From positions 118,013,523 to 118,077,522 of the forward strand of contig CM066730.1 in assembly GCA_033961575.1 (NCBI GenBank): a stretch of 64,000 nucleotides of DNA, written 5' to 3'. The position numbers were made by a program, and so were the translations under genes. Source of the stretch: Aselliscus stoliczkanus (lineage: Eukaryota; Chordata; Mammalia; Chiroptera; Hipposideridae). A model generated the notes under the pieces. It was not told the DNA's origin. It ran no database searches and saw only the letters and a list, made by a program, of their open reading frames with translations. Of the stretch, positions 44,701-56,311 are shown piece by piece (position 1 is the stretch's first letter; every line of letters begins with the position of its first letter).

Positions 44701-47340
44701 GGACATTACCCTTCCCAATTAATTAGGGTTATGAATTCTCTGGTGTTTCTACATGGTCAGAGGAATTCATATATATTTGGATGTTATGATTTCAGTCTAT
44801 CTGGCAACACTCTTCCAACAAAATTCTCCTGAATAAACAAATAACATATAAGTGAGACAATGGACTTAAAAATACAGAGAAAAATGGTTAGGAGTCCTAT
44901 AAATTATTTTTAAGGTATCCGCTTTTAATCACAGAGGAAAGAATTAGTCACCAGACTTTCATATGGGAATCTGTGTAATATCCCGTCAGGGTAAACCTGA
45001 CATGTAAATTCCTTTCCTTACACATTTTTGCCTCATGCTTTGATATTGAAAGTTTACTGTTTATTCTTATTCTGCAGTTATTTTACGAGAAAGGCTGCAT
45101 TCCAGAAAATTGGGGAATCAAAGTGGAGCTTGTGGGTCAGTTAAAAACATGTCTCTTTTGCAATGATTCCTTTTTATTATGTCTTCTTAGTCAAGTCCTT
45201 TCTCATTTTAAATAATTGAATTTTATTAAGAAACGAGAGGCAAAGCAGGAAAGAAGATTTTGTGTTTTTTTTTCCCTTAAGAACATTCCATTGAGAGTAT
45301 CCTTTTAGCCAGCATTTCTAGCGATGCTCTGGGCAAGACCAGCTGTAAGTGGCAACAGAGCTTCTAGTAAGCTCTTGAGATTTCCTGAGCTGGAGATGAG
45401 TTGTTTATAATTGGAGGAACACACTCAGAACGTGCTCACCTTTACAAAGTTGATAGTGGCTGCAGAATATATTGGTACTTTCTTTCTCAAGTAACTTCAG
45501 GTTTAATCTCCTCCCACTTGAGTGCTAACCACACCCTGAGTGAATGTTAGGCAAGCATCCATTTTGCCTTCCTTTTAATCCTTAATCTCTCTCATCCCAA
45601 CACTCACTGAAGATATAGAGGTCCTGTCACTGCTTTTTCTGTGCCAGACTTCTTGAACTAGATAAGGGCGTTATATGAGTGCCAACACAAGGTAGCAGTT
45701 TCCAAACAGGTGCCGTGGGAGATGACTAAGAGGAGGGCAAGTTTGAAAGGAAGCACTTGGAACTGGGTGGGATGGGATATTAAATGGCATTCTCTTGTTA
45801 TGACTTTTCATATGGCCCAGGAACTTTTCTTCTGACTTTTGTTAGAGTTCCCAACTCCCTCTCAACTCTAGAAAATGCTATCTTGGCATTCTGAGCCAGG
45901 AAGGAATAGTATCTTTCTTTTAATGAGCCAGGACTTCATTCTCTGTGAATGTGAACTATTCTTCTCACATCTGGGATTCATCTATTCAACCACAAAATGC
46001 CGGTTAAGAAAGAATTTAGTAGAGAAAGTGATATCCAAGGCCAGCCTATTCTGAGCTGGCTGGGATTTTGCTTAGAAGAGATAGAAAGTGACTGAGAGTC
46101 AGGTGAAAACGACTGATGGCTACACAGTGAAAAAGGAAGCACATAGCTCCTGACCTTCCTTGTTCACCCCTTACATTTGATTCCATCTCGTTTCAGAGCC
46201 CCATCCCAAACCCTGTCTTCAATCCAAATACTGTGCCCCTGAAAATTCTGTTTTGTTTTTCTAAGTTACAGACATGTGGTTTGGGGAAAAAGGAAAGAAA
46301 AGGACATTCTGCTTCTACCCAGGATGACTTGCTTCTGACATGCCCCAACTTAGGATTGATTGCATGTTCTCAAAGTATCCTTGTTTGAAAATTGTGTTTA
46401 GACACCAGTCAGAGCTTTTAGAAATTAAGTTGTCACTAGATGTGGCATTACTCATATGAAATAATGCATTTTGGGGTTCCAAAGTACCTCCTTTCAACAT
46501 ACCTTTGAAAAAAATACAATTGATTCATAAATTGGTTTCGCAGAACTGGTTATGCTAATTTCTCTACATTGCCTTAGATTTTGCTGCCTTTTGGCAGCTA
46601 TGAAAAATCTGCATTTGTTGAATTCTTCTTTTTTCTTATTCTTCAATTGGTTAAAAAAACAACAACAAAAAAACACTTTCTAAATTATTTGTCCCATAAA
46701 ACAGCAATGAAATTGTACATACTTGTGCCAAAATTGCTTTTTACTTTAAGTAGCTACTATTCACTTGGACTACTCATTTCCATTGCTCAACCACAAAAAT
46801 AGGTATCTTTTGTTATACACAAACAGCTTTCAATCTGCTAATTGGGGCTAATTACAGGGCTATTGAACTTACTCTTCCTGTGTCTTTCTCTCTAAATTGA
46901 GGGCTGATGGCATCTTGCAGACTAATAGACTGAGCAGCCTTCCTGAGCTTCATACTCTTTTCATTATGCTACTGCGACTATCCATTTTCTTGTCAGTGTT
47001 GGTATACAGAAACTCTAGGAGCGCGACTGTGCTTATTATAAATGCTAAGGGAGACTGATTTAAGGTGGCTGGATAGAGCTTCGCTGGCCCTAAAGAAAAC
47101 CTTTAGTGTGTGGAGTAGGATAAGGACGTATGACTAGGTAACCCTTCAAATTCACATATTTTTTTGTGTTATTTAGAGATATTTTTCTACCTAAAAGTAA
47201 AGGTGCTAGACTTTTCCATTACTCTCTTCCATATTATTCAGTGACATGATTTCCCTTGTTCCATTTATCAACTCTGTTGAGTGGACAGTTTTCTTTGCTC
47301 CATTTTCTTTGAGAAACAGAGGCCTGGGAAATTACCTACA
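41741..47340. other. Repeat-poor unique block
   Basis: In about 5.6 kb I recognise no SINE, LTR, LINE or DNA transposon, in contrast to the rest of the window. No gene is seen. Small features only: an imperfect 47-bp direct duplication at 43504-43581, a (GAT)n/(AAT)n-like run at 43835-43867, and a TGCTAATTGG...GGCTAATTACAG pair of homeodomain-type motifs at 46836-46857. Confidence 0.55.
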
Positions 47341-47344
47341 GAGG

Positions 47345-47415
47345 GAACATGACATAATAGGAAAATCATGGTCTTTGGAGTCAGATAGTTTGGCATCAAT
47401 TTCTGCTCCTCCCTT
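47345..47415 (+). mobile_element. MIR-like fragment
   Basis: AAATCATGGTCTTTGGAGTC and AGATAGTTTGGCATCAATTT resemble the forward MIR head ('GCTCTGGAGTCAGACTGCCTGGGTTC'). Confidence 0.45.
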
Positions 47416-47542
47416 TCTTCTGCTTTCTTTGTTATTTTACGGGAAACATTTGGAACTTTATTTTCCCTTATTTATTTATGGAATGATAGTACCCAAAGGT
47501 TGGGTGAGACCCAGAGTCAAGAGCTAAACTCAGTGAGCTCAA

Positions 47543-47576
47543 GATTCATTCATTCATTCATTCATTCATTCATTCA
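47543..47576. repeat. (ATTC)n run at the L2 3' end
   Basis: About eight ATTC units. The L2 3' terminus naturally ends in a short repeat of this type, so the tract probably expanded from the element's own end. Confidence 0.9.
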
Positions 47577-47835
47577 GCAAACTATCACTGAAACTCTATA
47601 ATGTGACACATATTATAATGTGTTGGACGTACTAAGGTAAACGGGATGCTCCATGTCCTTCAAGGAATTTTGATGCAGTGAAAAAGACAGACAAGGTTAC
47701 AGAAAATGACAAGACAATGGGATAAGCACTGTGACATGTATAGTGACTATAGAAGGAGAGAGGTGGTAGGAATTCAGTTGGAGATCCTGGAGCAAGTGAA
47801 AATTCAGCTGAGTCTTGAAAGAAGGGACAAGTTAG
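47577..47835 (-). mobile_element. L2 LINE 3' region
   Basis: Follows the ATTC end in reverse-complement order: GTTGGACGTACTAAGGTAAA, TCCTTCAAGGAATTTTGATG, TGGGATAAGCACTGTGACAT, AATTCAGCTGAGTCTTGAAA. Confidence 0.72.
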
Positions 47836-48108
47836 TTAAATAAAATGACAAGTGAGATTAGGGCAACAATACTCAGGAAGCAAATGAGTAATGATAGATG
47901 TCGTAAAGAGAATTCAGGGAATTATAAATATATAAATTACAGTTAAGAATAAAGGATTTGGGGGAGTGGCTGGAGAAGTAATTGGTGGAGCAAGAGTTAG
48001 GAGACGTTTAAGATCATAACTAGGGAGAGGTGAATTCAAAATCTAAATGTAAATTTTCTGATTTCAAATCTTATCCCTTTTTATCACATTCACCTCCCAA
48101 CTCAGCAT

Positions 48109-48139
48109 ATGTGTGTGTTTGTGTGTGTGTGTGTGTGTA
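48109..48139. repeat. (GT)n microsatellite
   Basis: Interrupted GT run of about 15 units. Confidence 0.92.
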
Positions 48140-49574
48140 CAGTCTGATGTTGGAATGAGTCCTTCACATACATTTTTACCACTCTGGAGATAGTACTTTT
48201 CTTTAAAGCTAACTTGTGGATACACATTATTATACCATTCTATTGGAACCAGAATGTCAACATACTTTGAGAGAAGCCTTTAGCTTTATTTTTATTTACT
48301 ATAGTCCTTACCTAACAAAGGAAAATAAAAAAATCAAGCCATTAGAAACTGTTTGTAAAATATTCAAGTTTTTAAAAGTTGTCTTTGATGAGATAGAGTA
48401 CAAGCAAAGAAAGAAAGCAAAGCAAGCTTGGGCAGCACATACTTATTTTATCTGAAGTGAGAACTAACCATCCTAATGGACTTAAGGACTGTAAATATTT
48501 CTCCAGTGAGTGGCGATTGGTAGAAAGAATTCTGCAAGCAGGCTACACTTTGCACTTGAAGTTTTATAAATTTAGATTTTTAGATAGGTAGATAATGCAT
48601 AGGTAGATAATGTTCCTACATGGGAAAATAGCTATTACATGTGTCTTTTAAAACACAACAAGTATGAGTAACATAAGACCTGGATTCCATATACAATGTA
48701 AATTTTCTGAAACAGAATTTCGCTTTCCTAATGAAAATAGATAAATTGTGTATTTTAAGTGAGATGCTGTGATTTTCTTATCTTTTAACCAGATCATTTG
48801 ATATGAAAACATCTAAGAATGAAAAAATAAATACACAAAACAAAAATAACCTAGTCCATAACTAATAGCTAACAGATTCAAATATTTATAATAATTGGCC
48901 TCCTTAAAAGAGTGTGATTTAGGAAAAAAAGCCTAGAGTTCATGTACATTTTAACCCTGTTCTGGCAAACATATGACACTGATATTTCTGCTTTTATGGG
49001 TACATTGCATTATTATAAAATATAATCTAAGATTAAATGTTTCTAAAGCAAAATTCTGTTTCCTGTTGTCTTGTAAATTAGGGGAATATTTCCATAGCCC
49101 AAATTAAAAGTTTCTGGGGTTTTTTGTTTGTTTGGTTGGTTTTTTTTTTTTGGTTTTTTTTTTTAATGGGGCTATAGGGGAAGGTGAAGAGGTTAGTCAT
49201 TTCCATGGCTCCTGGGAACATTATCATAGTATTTTTACTTGCTGTAATGTTGTACTTGCTAAGAAGTAGAAGGCAGAGGTTAATGGATTCCCATCTCCTT
49301 TTGTACTCCTTTGTTTAATTTTGTTTCACTTCTATTCCTCAAGTTCTTAACAGTTTCTCCCATGCTTATAGATATTATTTCATACTCATAATCCTCAAAG
49401 CCAAATATCCCTCTTTGCTTGGCTGGGGTGTATTATTTGAACAGTATGAGGGTTGCATTTTCCATTTCTGCTGCAGCTGAAGAACTGCAATTATACTGAT
49501 AATTATATAAGCATAAGCATGCATCTAAAATAAAATATGATTCTATATACCCCTGTGATGGGGTATCTGCCCCT
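48140..49574. other. Unassigned AT-rich sequence
   Basis: No gene is seen. A T-rich run with G interruptions lies at 49120-49165. Confidence 0.5.
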
Positions 49575-50045
49575 GTACATTATTCTCCAGGTTTCACCCC
49601 TTGTTCTGTGTCCCAGGAGGCTGATCTAAAGGGACTATGAAATGAAGTTTTTTTTTGCCCCCTGGCTTTCCATGAGGCTCAGCCACTAGAAAGCCCTTAT
49701 GGAAAACCAGAGAACATGAGGAAAGAAAAATTGAAGTATTTGTCCCTTTGGCTCCCTCCCACTGGTTCACAGATTGGCAGTGTCTGAGGTCTTTTTTCAT
49801 TGGTCACAGATCCTTCTGGGTGGCCCTGCCTTCAGACACAGGCCTCACCCTACTCCCTGAACTGTCCCTTATCTTGTCATTTCAGCCCTGGTTGTGGTTG
49901 GGAGGCTCAGGAATGCCAGCCTGCTTCACCCTCCTCCATTGATTTCCCCTATCCCTACCTGCCCTTCACGTCTTCATTAAACCTCTCTTGATTCACTGCT
50001 CTCAAGTGTGCTCGCTGTTTCTTGCCAAAACCCTGACTGATACAA
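49575..50045 (+). mobile_element. Ancient interspersed repeat, class not assigned
   Basis: GC-richer block with the recurrent mammalian phrases CAGGAGGCTGATCTAAAGGG, GGTTCACAGATTGGCAGTGT, TTCATTAAACCTCTCTTGAT and the ending CTTGCCAAAACCCTGACTGATACA. I recognise it as a dispersed medium-reiteration sequence but cannot say reliably whether it is LTR-derived. Overlapping short open frames on both strands are chance. Confidence 0.5.
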
Positions 50046-51784
50046 CTTCCTAAAGCCTCCAAAAGAAGAAAACAATCATGAAAAATATCAAATTTGGGCA
50101 TTGAATAGACAAAAATTTTTTCTTGCATCTTAATATACTGCATAGAGCAAATATATGTGAATATGAAGTATGTGATCTCTGAAGAAAAGAGGTCTAGTTA
50201 GAAACTGTGAAGTGTTAGTGTGAAAAGATGTTTAGATTTTGCTGTACATGAATAACATGCGAGTGGTACCAGTTTGCACTAACAAATGAACTGGCTTTCT
50301 TCTCTCCTGGGAGGCCAGTTTTTTATTTATATGCCTAAGTTTTCATGCAAAGAGATTACAAAACATGGACTATCAGAAGCTAGCACCAGGTGACTTCAAA
50401 GCCACTGTCTGATCATTTTAAGGATCTTCAATCTCTTCTTTAGAATACTCTAATAATGAAAAAACCCTGCCCTCCCATCAATGGGCCTGTACGTAAAAGA
50501 TAAGCTTCACTTACTACTAACTTCATTAATGCAATTTGGAGGGTTTGTTTGGTTTCATTTTGTGGCTCATTTCTTGCTTCACACTGCCTGGGTCTCTAGT
50601 ACCACTTTCTACCACAAGTTAGAAATGAATTTTTAAAATAAGCACTTGTACTTTGAACCATAAAGCAAAATCTGAAGCTGGAATCAAAGGAAGAAGGTAA
50701 ATTACTTTTAGTGCTCGGCAAAGAAACTTTCACTTGGCTATTTCCTGTTGTTTTGAAACTCTGAAAATCAATAAAGAAACATATCGTATTCTGAAGGCAG
50801 GTCATCTGTGCACTAGGTGTTTTTAACAGTTGGCTTTGAAGGGGATACTTATGGCCCCTTGACATGAATCTACAGTTCTATGCACTAAGTGTCCCCATGA
50901 AACTACATTTTTGTTTGGGCTATCCATCTCAATGGTTATTATTTTTTACTGTTCCAGGCTCCCATCTTCTATTATAGATTCACTGATAGATCAATATGAC
51001 AGAGGGAAGATAAAAGTCAGTTAGCTGTACATGTCTATTATGAGCCTAAAAATTCAGACACATTTCTCCTGACAGGAGCCAGACACATAACTGAGTCGTT
51101 ACATGTCTGGGTGGTTTTCTAGTCCTTTCTGTACAAACTCACATTTCTGGACATCTTTCTTAATTCTGAGGTCCTCATGGCCTGTCAGAGAGTTAGGAGT
51201 GAATGGTTCCCTAGGGGAGAGAGTGATTTTAAAATACAGTCTTTATTTTTGAAAGGGGAGAACAAAACACATGCGCTGATACACTGAGACAGTAAAAAGG
51301 AGTGCTGACATGCCAGGTTTCTAAACTACAGACGAGTGGATTGTAAAACCAAGTGATGGTTCAAAGTCAAGGGAAGAACCTTTGCAGTCCTCTAGTGGGT
51401 AATGGGAATTAGGAAACTGGCTTCAGGTTGGCTGGAAACTTCAGGTTCCCTCTGAGGTTGATCATTTTAGCTATTAATCATCAACCATTCTGAGAAAGAA
51501 ACAGAAATCTGCCAAACATTTAAGCCACTGTCCACAAGATGGTCTGTAAAATCTACTAGCATAAGTAAGGAGAGTTTACTGGAGCAACACCTTGAAGAAT
51601 GAAAAAATGGGTAACAAAAGAGGCTGAGATTCAAATGGTTTCATATTTTAAGATTTTTAGCTCTCATTGCAAGTTCTTATGGTCAGATTACTGACAAGAG
51701 ATATGACACTTGAAAAGTCCACCGAAGGCCATTATATATTCAACTATAATTTAGGCCTTTTAAATCATTAATTTATTGCCTCAT
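50046..51784. other. Unassigned sequence
   Basis: No gene or nameable repeat is seen. Confidence 0.5.
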
Positions 51785-52340
51785 ACACAGGTTGAATAAA
51801 CATTTATTGAGTTCCTCCTGTGTATCAGACACTGTAAGGTGTCAGGTTGGAAAGAGACTGGTTTGCTGCCATCAAGTAGCTTACGATCCAAGTATCATAG
51901 CAAATATAATAGCAATTATGGGACAAATACACACAGACATAAACATACACTATTTTCATAAAGACTTAATCTAAAATCAAGAATCCATGCACATTTATGA
52001 ATCCAAAGAACACACTACAGCAGATGTCTAAAAGGGGAGGAAGTGGCAGGAAGACATAGGATAAGGGAATAAACAAATGAATGATTGAATTACAGTGAAA
52101 AAAGGAAGACATTGTGCAGACTGGTAATGCTTTGCTATACATTGGGTTTGGAAGAAAAAAAACAAACTTAGAAATTATAATGTTGTGTGGTGTGTGCACA
52201 CATTGCTACTAGAATCACAAAAGGACACTCTTAGCTCAGATGTGTTTAGGAAAGGCCTCCTGGCAGAGGCAGAACTCAAGGAATTTCCAGAGGACAAGCA
52301 GGGGCTTATCAGGTGAAGAGAGGTCAGTGAAGCTACATCA
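51785..52340 (-). mobile_element. L2 LINE 3' region
   Basis: GAATAAACATTTATTGAGTT and CCTCCTGTGTATCAGACACT begin the reverse-complement L2 end. GTTTAGGAAAGGCCTCCTGG, CAGAACTCAAGGAATTTCC and CAAGCAGGGGCTTATCAGGT near 52245-52315 continue it. The middle is diverged. Confidence 0.75.
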
Positions 52341-52373
52341 GCCTCTATATAAATATTGATATATTTATCTATT

Positions 52374-52422
52374 TTTTTATTGTGCTAAAATACACAGGAG
52401 ATCTACCCTCTCAACACATTTA
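52374..52422 (-). mobile_element. Truncated L1 3' UTR, left part, interrupted by HAL1-type copy 2
   Basis: TTTTTATTGTGCTAAAATAC and GATCTACCCTCTCAACACAT match the minus-strand L1 3' UTR ('TTGTGGTAAAATATACATAAC...'). The element resumes at 56313. The outer flanks TATTTATCTATT at 52362-52373 and 56450-56461 are an exact 12-bp target duplication, so this was a very short L1 insertion later split by the HAL1-type element. Confidence 0.8.
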
Positions 52423-52469
52423 TTTATTGGTAGTTTTATTTAATCTCAGTGGTGGATACAAAGGTGTTC
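52423..52469 (-). other. Possible 3'-transduced segment of HAL1-type copy 2
   Basis: Between the element's poly(A) (T-run at 52470-52481) and the target duplication lie 47 bases with no counterpart in copy 1 or in the L1 that was interrupted. On the minus strand they contain ATTAAATAAAAC and CCAATAAATAA, possible polyadenylation signals just before the end. This is the layout of read-through past the element's own poly(A) signal. Confidence 0.42.
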
Positions 52470-52571
52470 TTTTTTTTTTTTGACATTCAATATTATTTTA
52501 TATTAATATAAGGTATACAGCACAGTGGTTAGACATTTATATAATTTAGGAAGTGATTCCCTCTGACTAGT

Positions 52572-52900
52572 CTAGTACCCACCTGGCATTATACATACTT
52601 ATTACCCTATTATTGACAATATATACTATGCTTTACTTTGCATCCCCATGACTATTTGTAACTACCAATTGGTACTTAATCTCTTCACCTTTTTCACCCC
52701 GCCTCCCAAACCCCTTCCCATCTGTCACCCAATAAATCTAGGCACCATACATAGTTATTAAATATTATTGACTATATTCTTTATGTTATACCTTACATCC
52801 TCATGACTACTTTCTAATATTAATTTGTACTTCTTAATCTCTTCCCCTTTTTTACCCACCCCCCAAACCTCCTCCCATCTGGCATCCATCAAAATGTTTT
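52572..52900 (-). repeat. Tandem units in HAL1-type 3' UTR (copy 2)
   Basis: Related segments start at CTAGTACCC (52572) and CTAGGCACC (52738), about 166 bp apart. Each carries a TTATTGACaaTATa block, a TTTGTACTTCTTAATCTC-like block and a C-rich end. The same arrangement occurs in copy 1. Confidence 0.68.
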
Positions 52901-53240
52901 CTGTATCTATGAGTTTGTTTCTATTTTCTTTGTTTATTTTGTTCTTTAGATTCCACATATAAACAAAATCACATTGTATTTGTCTTTTTCTCTGACATAC
53001 TCCACTCAGTACAATATTCTCCAGGTCCATCCATGCTGCCACAGATGGGAAGAACCCATTCCCTTCCATGGCCGAGCAATATTCCATTGTATATATGTAC
53101 CACCTCCTCTTTGTCCATTCATCCATCAACAGGCACCCAGGCTGCCTCCACATCTTGGCCATTGGAAACAATGTTACAATGAGCATATAGATGCCATGTC
53201 CCCTCAAAGTAGTATTTTGGGTTTCTTGGATAAATACTCA
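52900..53240 (-). pseudogene. L1 ORF2 C-terminal end (HAL1-type copy 2)
   Basis: The minus strand encodes RRWYIYTMEYCSAMEGNGFF and WMDLENIVLSGVCQRKRQIQ, plus the upstream MLIVTLFPMAKMWRQPGC. These are the conserved last ~100 residues of L1 ORF2. They are better preserved than in copy 1. No RT domain is attached. Confidence 0.88.
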
Positions 53241-53259
53241 GAAGTGAGATTACTGGTCT

Positions 53260-53570
53260 TCTTTTTCTCTCATAGCCTTTGTTTTAAAGTCTATTTTATC
53301 TGGTATAAACATTGCTTCACCAGCTTTTTGTTGTTGTTGTTGTTGTTTCCATTTTCATGAAATACCTTTTTCCATCCCTTTGCTTTCCTTCTGTGTGTAT
53401 ATTTCAATCAAAAGAGAGTCTCTTGGAGGCAGTATCTGTAAGTTTTGTTTTTTTTTCTTATACATTCAGCCTCCTTATGTCTTTTGATTGGAACACTTAA
53501 TCCATTTGCATTGGAAGTAATTATCGATAGATATGTAGCTACTGCCATTTTATTATTCATATTTTTTACT
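53260..53570 (-). pseudogene. L1 ORF2 endonuclease N-terminal remnant (HAL1-type copy 2)
   Basis: The same retained endonuclease start as in copy 1, by nucleotide similarity (minus-strand CAAATGGATTAAGTG, GAGACTCTCTTTTGATTGAA, CCAGATAAAATAGACTTTAA). It ends at the same junction with the ORF2 3' part, just upstream of 53240. Frames are broken. Confidence 0.72.
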
Positions 53571-53586
53571 TGTTTTAATTTTAATT

Positions 53587-54730
53587 TTAATGTTTTTTGT
53601 CCTCAAGACACCTTTCTAAGATTCCTCGTAATATTGGTTTGGTGGTGATGAACTCTTTTAGCTTTTTCTTGTCTGGGAAGCTCTTTATCTGTCCTTCTAT
53701 TTTAAATGATAGCCTTGCTGGGTAGAGTACCCTTGGTTGTAGGTCTTTGCTTTTCATCTCTTTGAATACTTTGTGCCAATTCCTTCTGGCCTGCAAAGTT
53801 TCTGTTGAGAAATCACCTGAGGGTCTTATGGGAGCTCCCTTATAAGTAACTAGTTGCCTTTCTCTTTCTGCCTTTAGGATTCTCTCTTTGTCTTTAACAT
53901 TTGCCATTTTAATTATAATGTGCCTTTGTGTGGGTCTGTTTGGGTTCATCTTGTTTGGGATACTCTGCACTTCCTGGGCTTATATGTCTATTTCCATTGC
54001 CAAGTTAGGAAAGTTCTCTTTCATTATTTCTTTTTCATTTTTCTTTTTTTTAATAGACTTTATTTTATTTTGATTTTGATTTTTATTTTTTAGCTGAGCC
54101 ATCCTGCCACCTGTTGGCAGCTCAGCTTGGGCCAGGCATTGAACTGCTGTTGCTCAGAGCTCACACTCTTGAGCGAGCTCTTAACCAACTCAGCCACTCT
54201 GCCGGCCCCTCTGTCATTATTTCTTAAAATTGGTTCTCAATCCCTTGCTTTCTCTCTTCTCCTTCTGGCTCCCCTATGATGTGAATGTTGTTACACTTAA
54301 CATTGTCCCAGAGGCCTGTCAAACTATCCTCATTTTTATGGATTCTTTTTTCTTTTTTGCTGTTCTGATTGGGTGTTTTTTGCTACCTTGCCTTTCAAAT
54401 CACTGATTTGATCTTCTGCTTCATTTAGTCTATTTGCTGATTCCTTCTACTGAATTCTTTATTTTTTTTTTACTGTATTCTTCATTTCTGACTGGCTCCT
54501 TTTTATGGTTTTTATATCCTTTTTTTAAAAATTCTTGCTATCTCTTTGTTGAAATGCTCACTAAGTTCCTTGAGTATCATTATAACCATTGTTTTGAACT
54601 CTGTATCTGGTAGGTTGTTTGCCTCCATTTCATTTAGTTTTTTTTCTGGAGTGTTCTGCTCTTTAATTTGGGATATATGTCTTTGTTTCCTCATTTTGGC
54701 TGCCTCTCTCTCTGTTTGTTTTTATGTATA
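53587..54730 (-). pseudogene. L1/HAL1 ORF1 pseudogene, copy 2
   Basis: The minus strand at 54694-54512 encodes the N-terminal coiled-coil part (NTPEKKLNEMEANNLPDTE, FKTMVIMILKELSEHFNKEI). At 53970-53587 it encodes the RRM end and C-terminal domain (NRPTQRHIIIKMANVKDKE, QLVTYKGAPIRPSGDFSTE, TLQARRNW, KIEGQIKSFPDKKKLKEF). The order is that of a complete L1 ORF1p. A SINE at 54033 and frameshifts separate the parts. The C-terminal domain is nearly uninterrupted for 127 codons, so this copy is less decayed than copy 1. Confidence 0.88.
54033..54208 (-). mobile_element. Second-type tRNA-derived SINE within ORF1
   Basis: The head on the minus strand is GGGCCGGCAGAGTGGCTGAG, then GTTAAGAGCTCGCTCAAGAG. 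The body has AGCTGCCAACAGGTGGCAGG and an A/T-rich tail. Target duplication CTCT(T/G)TCATTATTTCTT at 54016-54032 and 54209-54225, one mismatch in 17. The body differs from the common short SINE. Confidence 0.9.
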
Positions 54731-54734
54731 AGGT

Positions 54735-56311
54735 ATATCTTCTATATCTCCCAGTGTTGGCCAGATGCACTTACATAGTAAGTGGCTTATGGAGCCCAAG
54801 TACAGTCTCCCTGTTCACCTGTGCTAGGTGCTCCAGGAGTATCCCTTGTGTGGGTTGTGTGTACCCTTCTATTATAATTTAGCCTTGATTGCTACTGGCT
54901 CATCAGTAGGTGGGACTGTCCCTCAGACTGACTGGTTGTGGTGTTTGGCCACATCCGCAGCTTACGGGCTTCTCTTTGGGGGCACCTACCCTAAGGAGTG
55001 GGATTTGCCCCAGTAGGCTCTGGTGCCTGTTGAGTCTGCCCTTTATGTGTGCTGCTTGTGGGGCTAATTGGGCAGTGCTCTGCAGTGGTTTAAGCCAAAC
55101 TCCAAGTATGTTAACTCTGGGGTCTCTTGGAAGGAGCTCTGGTCCAGGCCCAGGTCAGCCACTGCCTGTGACAGGCTGGGGACTACCAGGTAGGAGCTAC
55201 AAAGTGTTGATATCTGTGTTAAACCTGGAAGTGCATGCGAGAGGCCAAACTGTGAACTGAGGATGGCTGCCAACATTACGGAGCCTAGGGTAGCTCTGCC
55301 AAAAGTCAGGACACCCCAAGGCCTGCTGCTACCTGCCATCTTTTGTTAGGTTATGCCACTGATAAAGCCTTGTGTTGTACACCAGTTGAGTAAGGCAGGG
55401 TCTCATTGAGTCACCAGAGTGGGATAAGTTGCTTTCACCATGATTCTTTTTTGGTGCCTTTGCTAAGCCTGGAGTGATCCAGCAAAAGTGTCAGAGCACA
55501 CTGAGGCCAGTCAGTGCCTGCCTTGGGTCAGTGGATGCTGATAGTTTTCCAAGAAAGAATCCAGTGTGGGCCAGGCTAGCTGCTGTGCAAGAAAGTGCTT
55601 CCAGCTCTGGGGTAGCTGGGTAGGGTGGAGTCCCAGGGAGTCAAGAGGGTGGATCAGCAGAGCTTACAAGGCCAATCAGATTCAGATTTGGGGGAGGGCA
55701 CAACATAGGAAAGATGGCACCTACCTGCCAGCTGCTCAGGAGAACCCCATACAGGGAAAATGGCAATTGTCTTCCAGACCTGGTCCTGAAGCCACACACC
55801 TCAGTCTTCCTCATTGTGTTTGATGCCTTTGAGTCACTGTTCCTCTGTCAGAGCCCAAGATGAGTGTCTGCTAGCAAGTAAGTCTGTGTGGGGGCTTTTT
55901 AAAAGGATGTCTTGGTTCTCTGCAGCCTGCCATCCCACCCAAATGGGGAATCCCCACTTTTTCACAGCCAGATGTTGCGGGGGTTCCTCTTCCCAGCAGC
56001 AGTATTCTGGACTGGGGAGACTGGTGTAGGGCTGGAATCCCTCACTCTTCTGGGTGTAACCTCCATGACTGAGATATTCCTCCCAATTCTCAAACAGCAC
56101 ACAGAGGTTTGAGACTGGCCCATTCTATGTCTCTGGCCCTCCTACCAATCTCAGTGTGGCTTCTTTAAATCCTTAGTTATAAAACTTCTGTTCAGCTAGA
56201 CTTCAGATGGTTCTTCATGTTGATTTTTCTATAATTTAGTTGTTTTATTCATGTGTTTATGGAAGGAGGCAGGCACAGTGTTTAGCTACTCTGCCATCCT
56301 GGATCTCCTCT
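54735..56311 (-). other. 5' UTR of HAL1-type copy 2
   Basis: Uninterrupted counterpart of copy 1's 5' UTR. Comparing the two reveals the LTR and MITE inserted in copy 1. It is more GC-rich than the flanks. Several 60-130-codon open frames occur on both strands but do not correspond to a known protein. Confidence 0.75.

Noticed and set aside
48417..48445. Possible U6 snRNA pseudogene (GCTTGGGCAGCACATACT)
   Set aside because: Only the first ~18 bases resemble the U6 5' end; the following sequence has none of the conserved U6 core, so chance is likelier.
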